Counted from the stretch's first letter, positions 52,941-61,656 are shown. The stretch: DNA of 64,000 bases from Micromonospora sp. WMMD980 (GCF_029626035.1 NZ_JARUBE010000003.1:5208001-5272000); one strand, 5' to 3'. Notes: generated from the letters alone by a model not told the origin. Translations and numbers: made by a program.

Positions 52941-53906
52941 GTGCTGATCCGGCCAGCGATCGAAGGGACCTTCCTGCGCGACGCCAACCGACTCGCCCTG
53001 CTCGACCGCGCCCTCGCCCACGATCCTTCCCTCGCCGACGACGACGCCGCGCAGCAGCTCCACGCCGCCATCCACGCTGCAATCAACACCGTCAACACAG
53101 CCAGCCGCGCCACCACCCCGCCTAGCGCCGGCGGTGACCGCCTGGGAAAAGAGCTCAGCCGCCTCACGGCGGTGCTGCACCACTTCGGCATTGAGGACGC
53201 AGCGAGCCTCGTCAAGCGCGCACCACCTCATCTGCAAGAGGTTATGGAGTCGCTGCTGTGGAACGACGAGATTGCACAAGCCGAGACCGGCAATATCAAG
53301 GTCGAACGTAAGCTTAAGGAACTACAACGCGAACTGGCCGGATCCCCCGACTGGTCCGGGCCGATGGGTGGACCATTCACGATCTTGCTGCGCCAGACCA
53401 TGCTCTTCCTGGCCAGTCGCTACAACATTGGCGCGACCATGGGCGGCCAACGCACCGCCTATCTACGCAGCAGTGGTGGCACCGCGCCCTTGGAGAAGCC
53501 CCTCCACCAAGACTATTTCGAGTGGCTCAGTCAGGGCCCGCTCTACAACACCCTGCAGGCCGAGCCGATCAATCGCGGTCGTGGACGGGCCGATGTCCTC
53601 GTCCGCTTCCGTAACGCCAGCTTTTGTGTCGAGTGCAAACGAGAACAGGCCGACGCGACCCGCGACGGACTGCGAACCTACGCCGGGCAAGCGGCTGTCT
53701 ACACAGACACCGACGCCGCCTTCGGAATCCTCCTCGCACTGGACCTAACCACCCCCACATCGGGTAGCCCGGACTTGTTCTCCAGCATCTGGGTAGAGCG
53801 CGTACAGCGAGAACGCGAAGACGACCCCCGCTACATCGTGATCGCACGACTCCCCGGCAACAAGCCCCACCCATCAGCAACCACAACCCCGCCGAGGCGG
53901 CCGTAG
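52941..53906 (+). CDS. PD-(D/E)XK nuclease, predicted effector of the SMC operon
   Basis: 321 aa. An N-terminal helical part (to about residue 170) precedes a restriction-like domain: LHQDYFEWLSQGPLYNTLQA, EPINRGRGRADVLVRF (catalytic Asp) and ASFCVECKREQADAT (E-x-K), then AAFGILLALDLT. The GTG start is one base after the previous stop. A nuclease following an SMC ATPase is the effector arrangement seen in several phage-defence systems. DNA cleavage is inference from the D...ExK motif. Confidence 0.75.
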   Translation: MLIRPAIEGTFLRDANRLALLDRALAHDPSLADDDAAQQLHAAIHAAINTVNTASRATTPPSAGGDRLGKELSRLTAVLHHFGIEDAASLVKRAPPHLQEVMESLLWNDEIAQAETGNIKVERKLKELQRELAGSPDWSGPMGGPFTILLRQTMLFLASRYNIGATMGGQRTAYLRSSGGTAPLEKPLHQDYFEWLSQGPLYNTLQAEPINRGRGRADVLVRFRNASFCVECKREQADATRDGLRTYAGQAAVYTDTDAAFGILLALDLTTPTSGSPDLFSSIWVERVQREREDDPRYIVIARLPGNKPHPSATTTPPRRP

Positions 53907-54046
53907 CGGTGCCCCACAACAGGTCGCGGAGGGCCCCGCCGCCGATCTACGCCTCCACCAGTCCCGAATCACCACACTGCGGACGCTTCGGCTCGAGACC
54001 CTCTACGCGATTCCGGCCATCGACGTAGCTGACAGGAGAAGCTTCA

Positions 54047-54814
54047 ATGACTCTCGACCAGCACAGCGTCCGGCTGGCGGTCCTCATCGACGCCGACAAC
54101 GCACAGCCGGCGCTTATCGCACCACTGCTGGCCGAGGTCGCTAAGTACGGCACCGCGCACGTCAAACGCGCATACGGCGACTGGACCGGCACCGGTCTCC
54201 GCGGCTGGAAGGAACGCCTGCTGTCCCAATCCATTCAGCCTATACAGCAGTTCGCCTACACCAATGGCAAGAATGCTACCGATGCCGCCCTGATCATCGA
54301 CGCGATGGACCTGCTTTACACGGACCGGTTCGACGGCTTCTGCATCGTCTCCAGTGACAGCGACTTCACCCGCCTCGCGTCGCGCATCCGCGAATCCGGA
54401 CTCACCGTCTACGGCTTCGGCGAACGCAAGACTCCCCAACCGTTCGTCCACGCCTGCGACAAGTTCGTCTACACCGAAAACCTTGCCCGCGAGCATCCCG
54501 GGAGACCGACGCAGGTAGTCGCCAGCATGAAGTCCATGGCGCATGCCCCCCTCGCTCAACTCGTCCAAGACACCGCGCTCGTGGACCTGCTACAGCGCAC
54601 TGTCGATGCGGCCTCCGGTGACGACGGCTGGGCCCACCTCGCCGCGGTCGGGAACATTTTGACCAAGCAGCGCCCAGACTTCGACTCCCGCACCTACGGA
54701 TATGCCAAGCTCACCGATCTCGTCACCGCCACCGAACTGTTCGACGTCGACCGCCGTCTCCCTGGCGGTGGTAGGCCCGCTGTCGTCTACGTCCGCGACC
54801 GTCGACACCCATGA
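54047..54814 (+). CDS. NYN-domain (LabA/DUF88-like) protein with LOTUS/OST-HTH domain
   Basis: 255 aa. The PIN-like NYN domain carries the acidic residues in RLAVLIDADNAQPALIAPLL, NGKNATDAALIIDAMDLLYT and GFCIVSSDSDFTRLASRIRE, which bind metal in RNases of this group. The C-terminal 80 residues (GWAHLAAVGNILTKQRPDFD, TYGYAKLTDLVTATELFDVD) match the OST-HTH/LOTUS RNA-binding domain. It is 140 bp downstream of the nuclease gene with its own SD, so it may be an independent RNA-processing or conflict gene. The domain pairing is well known in bacteria. Confidence 0.88.
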   Translation: MTLDQHSVRLAVLIDADNAQPALIAPLLAEVAKYGTAHVKRAYGDWTGTGLRGWKERLLSQSIQPIQQFAYTNGKNATDAALIIDAMDLLYTDRFDGFCIVSSDSDFTRLASRIRESGLTVYGFGERKTPQPFVHACDKFVYTENLAREHPGRPTQVVASMKSMAHAPLAQLVQDTALVDLLQRTVDAASGDDGWAHLAAVGNILTKQRPDFDSRTYGYAKLTDLVTATELFDVDRRLPGGGRPAVVYVRDRRHP

Positions 54815-55271
54815 CTCTGAGCCCTCTACATCAACCGCCAAATTGCTCAAGGACTACTAATCGGCATCGCCGCCATGCCGCCTCGCTGGCAACCCGGGGA
54901 CACACGTCGCCTCAGCTAACTTCTACGTCCGCACCACCGACCTCCCGGTTGGCGATGAGTCGGGCCACGTCAGCCCCGCGACCTCGCCATTGCCAAGCAG
55001 CCGCAGGTTACGATCCAACCCGGCGCGCGCCAGTCGGGTTAGTGGCGCACCGGACGTGGGTGTTCCGTGGGTGGTCGGATGCCAACGACCGTGGACGGAT
55101 TCCACGCCTAGAGCCTGGATTTCGGTCACAGAGAATTTGCAGCCGGCCGACCACTGCGCGTAAACGCCGCCCTGACCTGCCGATACTGTGCCGTCTTTAT
55201 CCGGACCAACGGGCGCGAAGCTGGACGCGTAGCCTTCAGGTTAACTAGCCCAAGGCATTCAGCATGACTGA
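54815..55271. other. 457-bp stretch without a gene
   Basis: No supported coding frame. The right edge is the truncated tRNA-Lys at 55272, so part of this sequence may be the junction of an integrated or deleted element. Confidence 0.45.
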
Positions 55272-55312
55272 TGATTAAAAGTCCTCAGCTCTGCCAATTG
55301 AGCTAACGGCCC
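55272..55312 (-). tRNA. 5' half of a tRNA-Lys(TTT), truncated after the anticodon arm
   Basis: The minus strand reads acceptor GGGCCGT, D arm GCTC/GAGC and anticodon strand GAGGA with loop CTTTTAA, then loses all tRNA character; no T arm or 3' acceptor strand follows. It shares TGATTAAAAGTC exactly with the intact tRNA-Lys at 15951-15962, in the same orientation. The 5' flank of both also shares an aggctacc block. It looks like a tRNA split at the anticodon loop by site-specific recombination. Confidence 0.75.
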
Positions 55313-55506
55313 GTCGGGCCATCAGGCTACCCGATCACCGGCCGCGGGGTTGAGGTCCGCCCAGCCTGCGCGGGCGGCCGGCACCGGGAGAACTGCCGGC
55401 CGCGCGGCGGCCCGCCGCATCATCGTCTCGACGCTTAGTCGGAGCGGGAACCCCAGGCCCGAGCAGCGGATAATCCTCGCCAGGTTTGGCCCTGTTCGGG
55501 TGATTG

Positions 55507-56607
55507 TCAGGCGTCGTGCTGATGGCCCCTGGCGACGCAGTCGTCGTGGATGCGGGTCAGGTGCCGGGTCATGCGGGTGGCTGTGGGATGGCCGGGGTGC
55601 TGCTGGCGGTGGGTGGCGATGGTGTCGGTAAGCAGGGTCCGGGCGGCGTGGCAGTGGCCGAGGTCGTGCAGGACGAGGGCGGTCGTGGCGTGGATGGCGA
55701 GGGTCCGGGGACTCTGCGGGCCGTCGCTGACAGCGAGGTGCTCGCCGAACTGCCGGTAGAGGTGGTAGGCGCGTTGGTGGTGCCCGGCGTGCCGTTGGGC
55801 GGCGGCGTGCAGGTGCAGGGCGCGCAGGCTGTCGGCGTGGCTGTGTCCATGGAGGTGGACCGAGCTTCGGTGGGCGTAGGCGGCCCAGATGGTGGCGTCG
55901 GCGGCGCGGCCGTGGCGTAGGTGCAGTTCGGCGAGGAAGGCTGCGGCGTCGGCGTGTAGGGGGTGGGCTGGTGCGGTGATCGGGTCGACGCCGGCGAGGA
56001 TCTGATGGAGAAGTTGCCGGGCGCGGAGCGGTTGGCGTCGAGCGATGTCGCGGGCACCGGTGACGCGTCGGGCGGGGTTCTCGTCGGTGTGGTCCGGTGG
56101 GAGGGCTGGTCGCCAGGTCAGGGCGATGTCGCTGGCGGTGGCGCCGACGGTCACGCGGGCGAGGACGCGGTGGGCGTGGGCGGCGGCGAGGCACGGCGGT
56201 AGTGGCGCGTTGGTGGTGGGCAGGATCCGTGCGGCGTGGCGGAGGATGACCCGGCCGACGGTGTCGGTGATGGCTGCGGAGTCGAGGGGCTGTCGGCGGC
56301 ATCCGGGTTGGCAGTGGTAGGTCGCTGGGGCGCCGGGTGGGGTGGTGCGGTTCATCGGCTGTCGGCACCTCCCGCAGTGCAGCAGCCCTGGTGCCAGCGG
56401 GACCTCCCGGCCGTCGGTGAGATCCCGGTTCTGCGGCTGGGGTGGGGTGGTGGCTCGGGTGACCCATTTCTGCACGCGGCGGGGGTCGAGGTTCAGCTGG
56501 CGGGCGACGGTGGTGACCGCGCCGTACGCCTTGACAGTGCGGGTGTCGGCCACGCGTCGGACGGTGGCGTCGATGAATTCGGGCGGATAGGTGCGAGGGA
56601 AGGCCAT
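55507..56607 (-). CDS. HTH / zinc-ribbon / TPR protein (paralog of 34029-35276)
   Basis: 366 aa. An IS3-OrfA-like helix-turn-helix (YPPEFIDATVRRVADT, ARQLNLDPRRVQKWVTRA) is followed by a Cys4 ribbon (LLHCGRCRQPMNR, YHCQPGCRR) and TPR-like helices (YAHRSSVHLHGHSHADSLRA, HHQRAYHLYRQFGEHLAVSD). The layout and several phrases (LLHCGxC, AAYAHRS versus AAFAHRS, HLYRxF) are shared with the protein at 34029. It is the last gene of the minus-strand operon, again the same relative position. There is no catalytic recombinase domain. Confidence 0.7.
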   Translation of the reverse strand: MAFPRTYPPEFIDATVRRVADTRTVKAYGAVTTVARQLNLDPRRVQKWVTRATTPPQPQNRDLTDGREVPLAPGLLHCGRCRQPMNRTTPPGAPATYHCQPGCRRQPLDSAAITDTVGRVILRHAARILPTTNAPLPPCLAAAHAHRVLARVTVGATASDIALTWRPALPPDHTDENPARRVTGARDIARRQPLRARQLLHQILAGVDPITAPAHPLHADAAAFLAELHLRHGRAADATIWAAYAHRSSVHLHGHSHADSLRALHLHAAAQRHAGHHQRAYHLYRQFGEHLAVSDGPQSPRTLAIHATTALVLHDLGHCHAARTLLTDTIATHRQQHPGHPTATRMTRHLTRIHDDCVARGHQHDA

Positions 56608-56644
56608 CAGATGGAGTCCGTCGGGGCAGCGCTGCGGGCGAGGG

Positions 56645-57295
56645 TTAGGAATTCAGGACCTGCCACCGCCCTTCGGCGGGATGGGCCGCGTTCGTGGGAA
56701 CGGTGCCGCGCTGGTCGGGGTTGCGGCGCATGGGTTGCAGGGTCGGTCCGTTGGGCAGCGTGATTGCCGGCCGGGGGGTGTAGCCGTGGCGGGTGTAGAG
56801 GGTGTGGGCGGCGGTGGTGGTGTCGCTCCAGGAGGGCAGGTCGATGCGGTCGAGGCGGGCGCGGTGGTGGGCGAGCATCGCCGTGCCGAGGCCTCGCCGT
56901 TGGGCGGTGGGGGCGACGGCGAGGAACGCCAGGTGGTAGTGCGGTTCGGTGGGCCGGCGGGCGGTGAGGAGCCGGTCGAGGGTGTCGAAGCGTTGCGTGT
57001 GTTCGCCGGCGGCGTCGGTGAGCCGGTGGTGGTAGTTGGCCGGTGGTGGGATGGGTCGGTAGCGGTGGAAGCCGACGGTGGCGGCGTTGAGGTCGTGGGT
57101 GAGGTGGATGTCGCCGTAGAACATGGCGTGCTCGACCCAGATCGCGGCCACCTGGGTGAGGACGCGGCGCCGGTGGGGTGGCTCGGGGATCAGCCAGGCG
57201 ACGAGGGGGTCGGGGTGCAGGGCGTCGGCGATGAGTGCGGCGACGTGGTCCTTGTCGGTCCAGCGGGCGGCGCGGACACGAGCGGCGGCCTCCAT
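56645..57295 (-). CDS. GNAT-family N-acetyltransferase
   Basis: 216 aa; AAAGGAAC precedes ATG 57295. The acetyl-CoA loop is visible as LAFLAVAPTAQRRGLGTAML (Q-x-x-G-x-G/A), with the C-terminal strand YTRHGYTPRPAITLPNGPTL typical of GNATs acting on small molecules. It sits between the secreted paralog and the zinc-ribbon/TPR protein. In the parallel operon this slot is taken by a SAM methyltransferase, suggesting interchangeable group-transfer enzymes. Confidence 0.88.
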   Translation of the reverse strand: MEAAARVRAARWTDKDHVAALIADALHPDPLVAWLIPEPPHRRRVLTQVAAIWVEHAMFYGDIHLTHDLNAATVGFHRYRPIPPPANYHHRLTDAAGEHTQRFDTLDRLLTARRPTEPHYHLAFLAVAPTAQRRGLGTAMLAHHRARLDRIDLPSWSDTTTAAHTLYTRHGYTPRPAITLPNGPTLQPMRRNPDQRGTVPTNAAHPAEGRWQVLNS

Positions 57296-57347
57296 GAGGT
57301 TCCTTTCGGCTTGACGGGAGCGGGTGATGGTGCCGGACGGGGCGGTG

Positions 57348-58316
57348 TCAGGGCGTGTGGGTGGCGCTGGTGGTGCGGGTGTGGGCGATGAACAGCAGGT
57401 AGTCCTCGACCTGGCCGGTGGGCCTGCGGTCGCCCTGCGATGGTGGGAAGTGGGCGCGTTCGTAGGCGAGGATCTCGCCGGTGGCGGGGTGCAGGATGAG
57501 CAGTCCGCGTAGCGCGCCGTGGTCGCTGGTGGCGCTGATGCCGACGCCGACGCGTCCGGCGCGGTCGCGTACGGCGGGGTGGTAGGTGAGTCGTGGGGTG
57601 TGGCGCAGGAGGGTGAGGATCGCGGTGCGGGCGTCGCGGTCGGGGGTGCGCCATCGGGTGAGGCTGGCGATGGCGTCCAGGACCGCGGGCGTGCCGAGGA
57701 ACGGCGGGCTGATGCTGGTGATCTGCGCGGTGAGGGCGGCAGGGGTGCCGGCGATCGGGCCGATCGGGCCGTCGAGGGTGCCGGGCGGGTACGTGTCGTC
57801 GGTGGTGGGGTGCGGGTCGGGCGGGTAGCGCAGGCTGGTCTCGCGGCCGGAGCCGTCGTCGGCGCGCCAGTGCCGCTGCTCGAACACCACGATGCGGCGG
57901 GTGCCGTGCCCGCCCTGGATGCGGGTGTCGGCGGCCCACTGCCGTAGCCGCACGAACGCGAACCGGCCCGGCACGTCGCAGCCCGCCTCGGCGGCGACGG
58001 TGGGAAGCACCTGGGCGGCGGGCCGCGGCGCGGGCAGGACGGTCGGCGGTGTCGCGGCGGTCCGGGCGGCGAGAACCCGCAACTGGGCTGCGGTCAGCGG
58101 CGCCGGGATGTCGCACGGCGCGGTTCTCGCGTGAACCGGCGGCATGACGTTGCGGCCACTGCCCGTGTCGGGCGTCGCGGTGTGGGTGGCGGCCCAGGCG
58201 GGAGCGAGGGCAGCCATGCCGAGCAGGCCCAGCACGGCCAACACCGCGGCGATCCTGACGGCAGGCCGTTGATGTCGGGTGGGCGAATCCGTGGGTGGGT
58301 GGGGTGGGTGGGTCAC
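57348..58316 (-). CDS. secreted protein, paralog of 31969-32919
   Basis: 322 aa from GTG 58316 (CCGGAG upstream); a GTG 19 codons earlier overlaps the GPP34 gene. One membrane or signal segment (IAAVLAVLGLLGMAALAPAW) is followed by an extracytoplasmic domain. RAGRVGVGISATSD and LLILHPATGEILAYERAHF match the paralog closely. The cysteines in APCDIPAP and AGCDVPGRF may form a disulfide. It probably acts at the cell surface; its molecular role is unknown. The region recalls CU044_5270-type proteins. Confidence 0.65.
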   Translation of the reverse strand: MTHPPHPPTDSPTRHQRPAVRIAAVLAVLGLLGMAALAPAWAATHTATPDTGSGRNVMPPVHARTAPCDIPAPLTAAQLRVLAARTAATPPTVLPAPRPAAQVLPTVAAEAGCDVPGRFAFVRLRQWAADTRIQGGHGTRRIVVFEQRHWRADDGSGRETSLRYPPDPHPTTDDTYPPGTLDGPIGPIAGTPAALTAQITSISPPFLGTPAVLDAIASLTRWRTPDRDARTAILTLLRHTPRLTYHPAVRDRAGRVGVGISATSDHGALRGLLILHPATGEILAYERAHFPPSQGDRRPTGQVEDYLLFIAHTRTTSATHTP

Positions 58317-58344
58317 GGTCGTTGGCTCCGGGAGTGTGATCGGG

Positions 58345-59028
58345 TCAGCGGTAGGTGGCGGTGGCGAGGTCACCGACGGCGGCGTCGACGGCGGCGGTGA
58401 TGTCGCGTACCGGTCGGTGGTGCTGGGCGGCGATGGCGCGTAGGTGGGCGGTCAGGGTGGTGATGTCCTCGCCGAGGTAGAGGTGCTCGGTGAGGCCGAG
58501 CACGGCGACGAGGCCGGCGAGGGCGGCGGTGTGGTTGTCGGGCTGGTCGCGGCCGGCGGCGAGGTAGCGCAGGCGGGCGCGGGCGACGACGGCCCACTTG
58601 GTGTCGGTGGCGAGGTAGGTCTCGGTGCGGGCGAGGCCGGCGAGGCGGCGGCGGGTGGCGCGGTGCAGGATCCCGCCGGCGTGCAGGCCGGCGCGGGTGC
58701 GCTCGTACAGGTCGTCGGCGAACCAGGCCAGCCACCCCCGCACCGTCGGAACCGGGTCGGCGTAGCGGAGCGAGGTGAGGGCGGCGTCGGCGATCAGGTC
58801 ACCGACCGGCCGGTCGAGGTGTGGCCGGATCCGCTGCCCACCCGCCGGCCCGGCGTCCCCGGTGGTGTCGGTGAGGGCGATCCGCCCGGCCAGGAACAGG
58901 TCGATCAGGACCGCCCCGGCTAGCCCGAGCGCGAGAGCCCGCCGATGGATGTGGGGTTGCCCGGTGTCGTCGTTGTGGCCGAGCAGGAACAACTCGTCGC
59001 GCAACGGCAGCAGCGGAACCGTGTTCAT
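58345..59028 (-). CDS. GPP34 (GOLPH3/VPS74-like) family protein
   Basis: 227 aa. LPLRDELFLLGHNDDTGQPH, LALGLAGAVLIDLFLAGRIA and the helical remainder (LAALVAVLGLTEHLYLGEDI-like) match the GPP34 fold, which in eukaryotes binds phosphoinositides. Actinobacteria carry many copies of unknown function, often near secondary-metabolism genes. The ATG overlaps the stop of the acetamidase-like gene (ATGA). No counterpart exists in the left-hand operon. Confidence 0.85.
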   Translation of the reverse strand: MNTVPLLPLRDELFLLGHNDDTGQPHIHRRALALGLAGAVLIDLFLAGRIALTDTTGDAGPAGGQRIRPHLDRPVGDLIADAALTSLRYADPVPTVRGWLAWFADDLYERTRAGLHAGGILHRATRRRLAGLARTETYLATDTKWAVVARARLRYLAAGRDQPDNHTAALAGLVAVLGLTEHLYLGEDITTLTAHLRAIAAQHHRPVRDITAAVDAAVGDLATATYR

Positions 59029-60053
59029 CGCGGCGGCTCCTCCCGCAGCCCGGCCACCTGCTGCCGCAGCCGGGCGTGCACCCCCGCGTAGGCGGCGGCC
59101 GGGGCAGGAAGCAGCGCCTTGTCCACGGCGGCCAGGACCGTGTAGTTCGGGTCGCAAACGTTGCCGATCGGCGCCCTGGCGGCCTGCGACACGAGTTGGT
59201 AGGCGTCGAGCTCGTTCAGCCCGGTCAGGGCGCTGGCCCAGGCAACCAGATCACGGTGGGCGATGCGGTAGGCGTCCTCCAGCGGCCGGGCGCAGCCGAC
59301 CGACATCACCTCACCGTCGGTCTCCAGCCGAGGCCACACCGTGGGGACAGCCTTGATGACCTCGATGGCCATGGTGGTGGTCGTGGCGATCTCCACCCCG
59401 ACCCCGCAGGCCTCGCCCTCGCCCTGGCGGGCGTGTCCGTCGCCGAGGGCGAGCATCGCTCCGTGCACGTTCACCCCCAGAAACAGGGTCGATCCGGCGC
59501 GCAGCCGTGGGGTGTCGAGGTTCCCGCCATGGGAGTCGGGGACGATCGTGGAGCGGGCCTCGAACCCGCCGGGAGCGACCCCGATAGTGCCAATCATCGG
59601 CTCCAGCGGCAGGTCGACGGTGTGTTCGCTGCCGGTGGCGTGGAAGCGGACCGTGCCGGCCCGCCGGTCGATGTCGTACACCCACACCCGCTCCTCAAGC
59701 GGCGGCTGCAGCGTCGCGGTGTGCGCCGTGCCGGTCAACGCGCCGAAGTGCGGGAACGTCGACGACACACCCCAGTCCCGGGCCGGGACGATCGACGCGA
59801 GGTGGACGGCGAGGGTGTCGCCGGGCTCGGCGTCCTCGACGAAGAACGGCCCGGACACCGGGTTCAGGTACGGCATCGCACACACCCGCGACGGCAGATC
59901 CGCCGGCCCGCGGACCAGGCCGCCGAAGCAGTCCTCGGTGTGCACCCGCAGCACGTCGCCGGAGCGGACGTGAGCCACCGGCATCCGACCACCGAACGTG
60001 TAGGCCAGTTCGTCGCGCGCCGGCCGGTAGGTGATCACGTCCATGCCAGTCAC
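59025..60053 (-). CDS. acetamidase/formamidase-family amidohydrolase
   Basis: 342 aa. The GTG at 60053 overlaps the permease stop (GTGA) with GGAG five bases upstream; ATG 60044 is the alternative. Family motifs: VLRVHTEDCFGGLV, MPYLNPVSGPFFVEDAEPGD, IGTIGVAPGG, SHGGNLDTPRLRAGSTLFLG and VNVHGAMLALGDGHARQGEG. These enzymes hydrolyse short amides to amine or ammonia plus acid. Following a permease, it parallels the permease/deacylase pair of the left-hand operon. Confidence 0.9.
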   Translation of the reverse strand: MTGMDVITYRPARDELAYTFGGRMPVAHVRSGDVLRVHTEDCFGGLVRGPADLPSRVCAMPYLNPVSGPFFVEDAEPGDTLAVHLASIVPARDWGVSSTFPHFGALTGTAHTATLQPPLEERVWVYDIDRRAGTVRFHATGSEHTVDLPLEPMIGTIGVAPGGFEARSTIVPDSHGGNLDTPRLRAGSTLFLGVNVHGAMLALGDGHARQGEGEACGVGVEIATTTTMAIEVIKAVPTVWPRLETDGEVMSVGCARPLEDAYRIAHRDLVAWASALTGLNELDAYQLVSQAARAPIGNVCDPNYTVLAAVDKALLPAPAAAYAGVHARLRQQVAGLREEPPR

Positions 60054-61456
60054 ACCCGCTCCACGTGGCGAGCCTGCGGCTGCGCCGGCGCCAGTCCCGA
60101 CAGGGCGGGCCGGCGACCGGACAGGTACAGGCCGGCGAGCACGACCATGCCCAGGGCGAGCCAGGCCAGGCCGAGGCGCTGCGCGGCGATGTTCGCGTTC
60201 ACCACCACGTAGGCGAGGATCACGAACCCGATCCCCGGCATGACCAGATGCGCCCACCAGTTCCCGCTACGCCGCCGGATCAGGTGGTGCACGACCACGG
60301 AGACGTGCAGGACCAGGAACGCCACCATCGCCCCGAAGTTGATCAGCGACGACAGCAGCGTGATCCCGTCCGCCCGGGTCGCCATGTAAAGACCCAGCGC
60401 GAGGGACACCGCGCCGGTGAGCAGGGTCGCGTTGATCGGCACGTTCCGGCGTACCGACACCTTCGCCAGAAAGCCCGGGAGCTGCCGGTCGCGGGCCATC
60501 GCATACAGCAGCCGGGACGTCGCGACCTGCGCGACCATCGAGTTCGGCAGACCCCACGCGATCGCCGTTGCCACCGCGCACAGCGTCGCCAGCCAGCCGC
60601 CGCCGGCCACCGCGGCGGCGTCGTAGAAGGCGGTGCCGTTCGGATCACCCTGCGCCAGGAGCGCGCCCGGGTTGGGCAGGAGCATCGCGGCCAGCCACGT
60701 CTGCGCGATGAACAGCACCCCGGCCAGGACGAGGACGGCGGCCATCGCCCGGCCGATCTGCCGGGAACCGCCCCGGGTCTCCTCGGCCAGCATGCTGATG
60801 CCGTCGAAGCCCAGGAAGCTGAGGACGGCGATCGACACCGCTCCCGCGACCACCGCCCAGGTGAAGGTGTCGGCGTTGTAGAACGCGTCCCAGCTGAACC
60901 GGCCCCTACCCGAGGCGAGGGCCCAGCCGGCGACGGCCAGGAAGATCGCCAGCACGATCAGCTCGCTGACGAGCATCACCCGGGTCACCACGGCGGTCAT
61001 CCGGATCCCGACCGAGTTGACGATCGTGTTAACCGCGACGAACCCCAGCAGCCACAACCACACCGGCACCGCCGGCACGCTCGCGTGCATCGCCACCGAC
61101 GCCACCAGATACAGCAGCCCCGGCACCAGCACGTAGTCCAGCAGGATCACCCAACCGGCCAGAAAACCGACCGGCGCGCTGATCCCCCGACCCGCGTAGT
61201 TGTAGACACTGCCCGACATCGGGAACGCCTGCACCATCTGCGCGTACGAGAACGCGGTGAACACCAGGGCCACCACACCGACCGCGTACGCCAGGGCCAC
61301 CATCCCGCCGGAGCCGGCGTACACGCTGCCGAAAATCGCCATCGGCGCGATCGGCACCATGTACACCAGGCCGTAGGCCAAGAGGTCCCGGAACCGCAGC
61401 CTCCGAGCCAACTCCTGGCGATAGCCGTAACGGGCCAAGTCGTTCTGTTCAAACAT
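60050..61456 (-). CDS. APC-superfamily amino acid/amine permease
   Basis: 468 aa with 12 predicted membrane segments. ATG 61456 is favoured by GGAGGAGGG nine bases upstream. Landmarks: YGLVYMVPIAPMAIFGSVYA, PMSGSVYNYAGRGI, SFLGFDGISMLAEETRGGSR and LYAMARDRQLPGFLAKV. It probably imports an amino acid, amine or amide. It heads the minus-strand operon ending at 55507. It faces the radical SAM gene across about 290 bp with repeated dyads. Confidence 0.9.
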   Translation of the reverse strand: MFEQNDLARYGYRQELARRLRFRDLLAYGLVYMVPIAPMAIFGSVYAGSGGMVALAYAVGVVALVFTAFSYAQMVQAFPMSGSVYNYAGRGISAPVGFLAGWVILLDYVLVPGLLYLVASVAMHASVPAVPVWLWLLGFVAVNTIVNSVGIRMTAVVTRVMLVSELIVLAIFLAVAGWALASGRGRFSWDAFYNADTFTWAVVAGAVSIAVLSFLGFDGISMLAEETRGGSRQIGRAMAAVLVLAGVLFIAQTWLAAMLLPNPGALLAQGDPNGTAFYDAAAVAGGGWLATLCAVATAIAWGLPNSMVAQVATSRLLYAMARDRQLPGFLAKVSVRRNVPINATLLTGAVSLALGLYMATRADGITLLSSLINFGAMVAFLVLHVSVVVHHLIRRRSGNWWAHLVMPGIGFVILAYVVVNANIAAQRLGLAWLALGMVVLAGLYLSGRRPALSGLAPAQPQARHVERV

Positions 61457-61618
61457 TCGACGCCCTCCTCCTGCATCGGCACTTGGATGAGGGCGCATGC
61501 GGAGGATTGCCTCTCGTAACTCACGCGCCCTACGAGTGCCTGCGCCCCGGTGATCCGTTCTGCACCCCTGGCAGCGCAGGACGAATGAACGATTACGTTA
61601 TCACGGCAGGTGGGACAG

Positions 61619-61656
61619 CCCACGGTGAGGGGCCACCGTGGGACCCCACCGTGAGG
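61619..61656. promoter_or_regulatory. dyad and repeat array between permease and radical SAM genes
   Basis: CCCACGGTG (61619-61627) and CACCGTGGG (61634-61642) form a perfect 9-bp dyad, and CACCGTGAGG recurs directly after it (about 61647-61656). The array lies about 90 bp before the radical SAM start. It is a plausible operator for one or both divergent transcripts. No regulator gene is adjacent inside the window. Confidence 0.4.
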
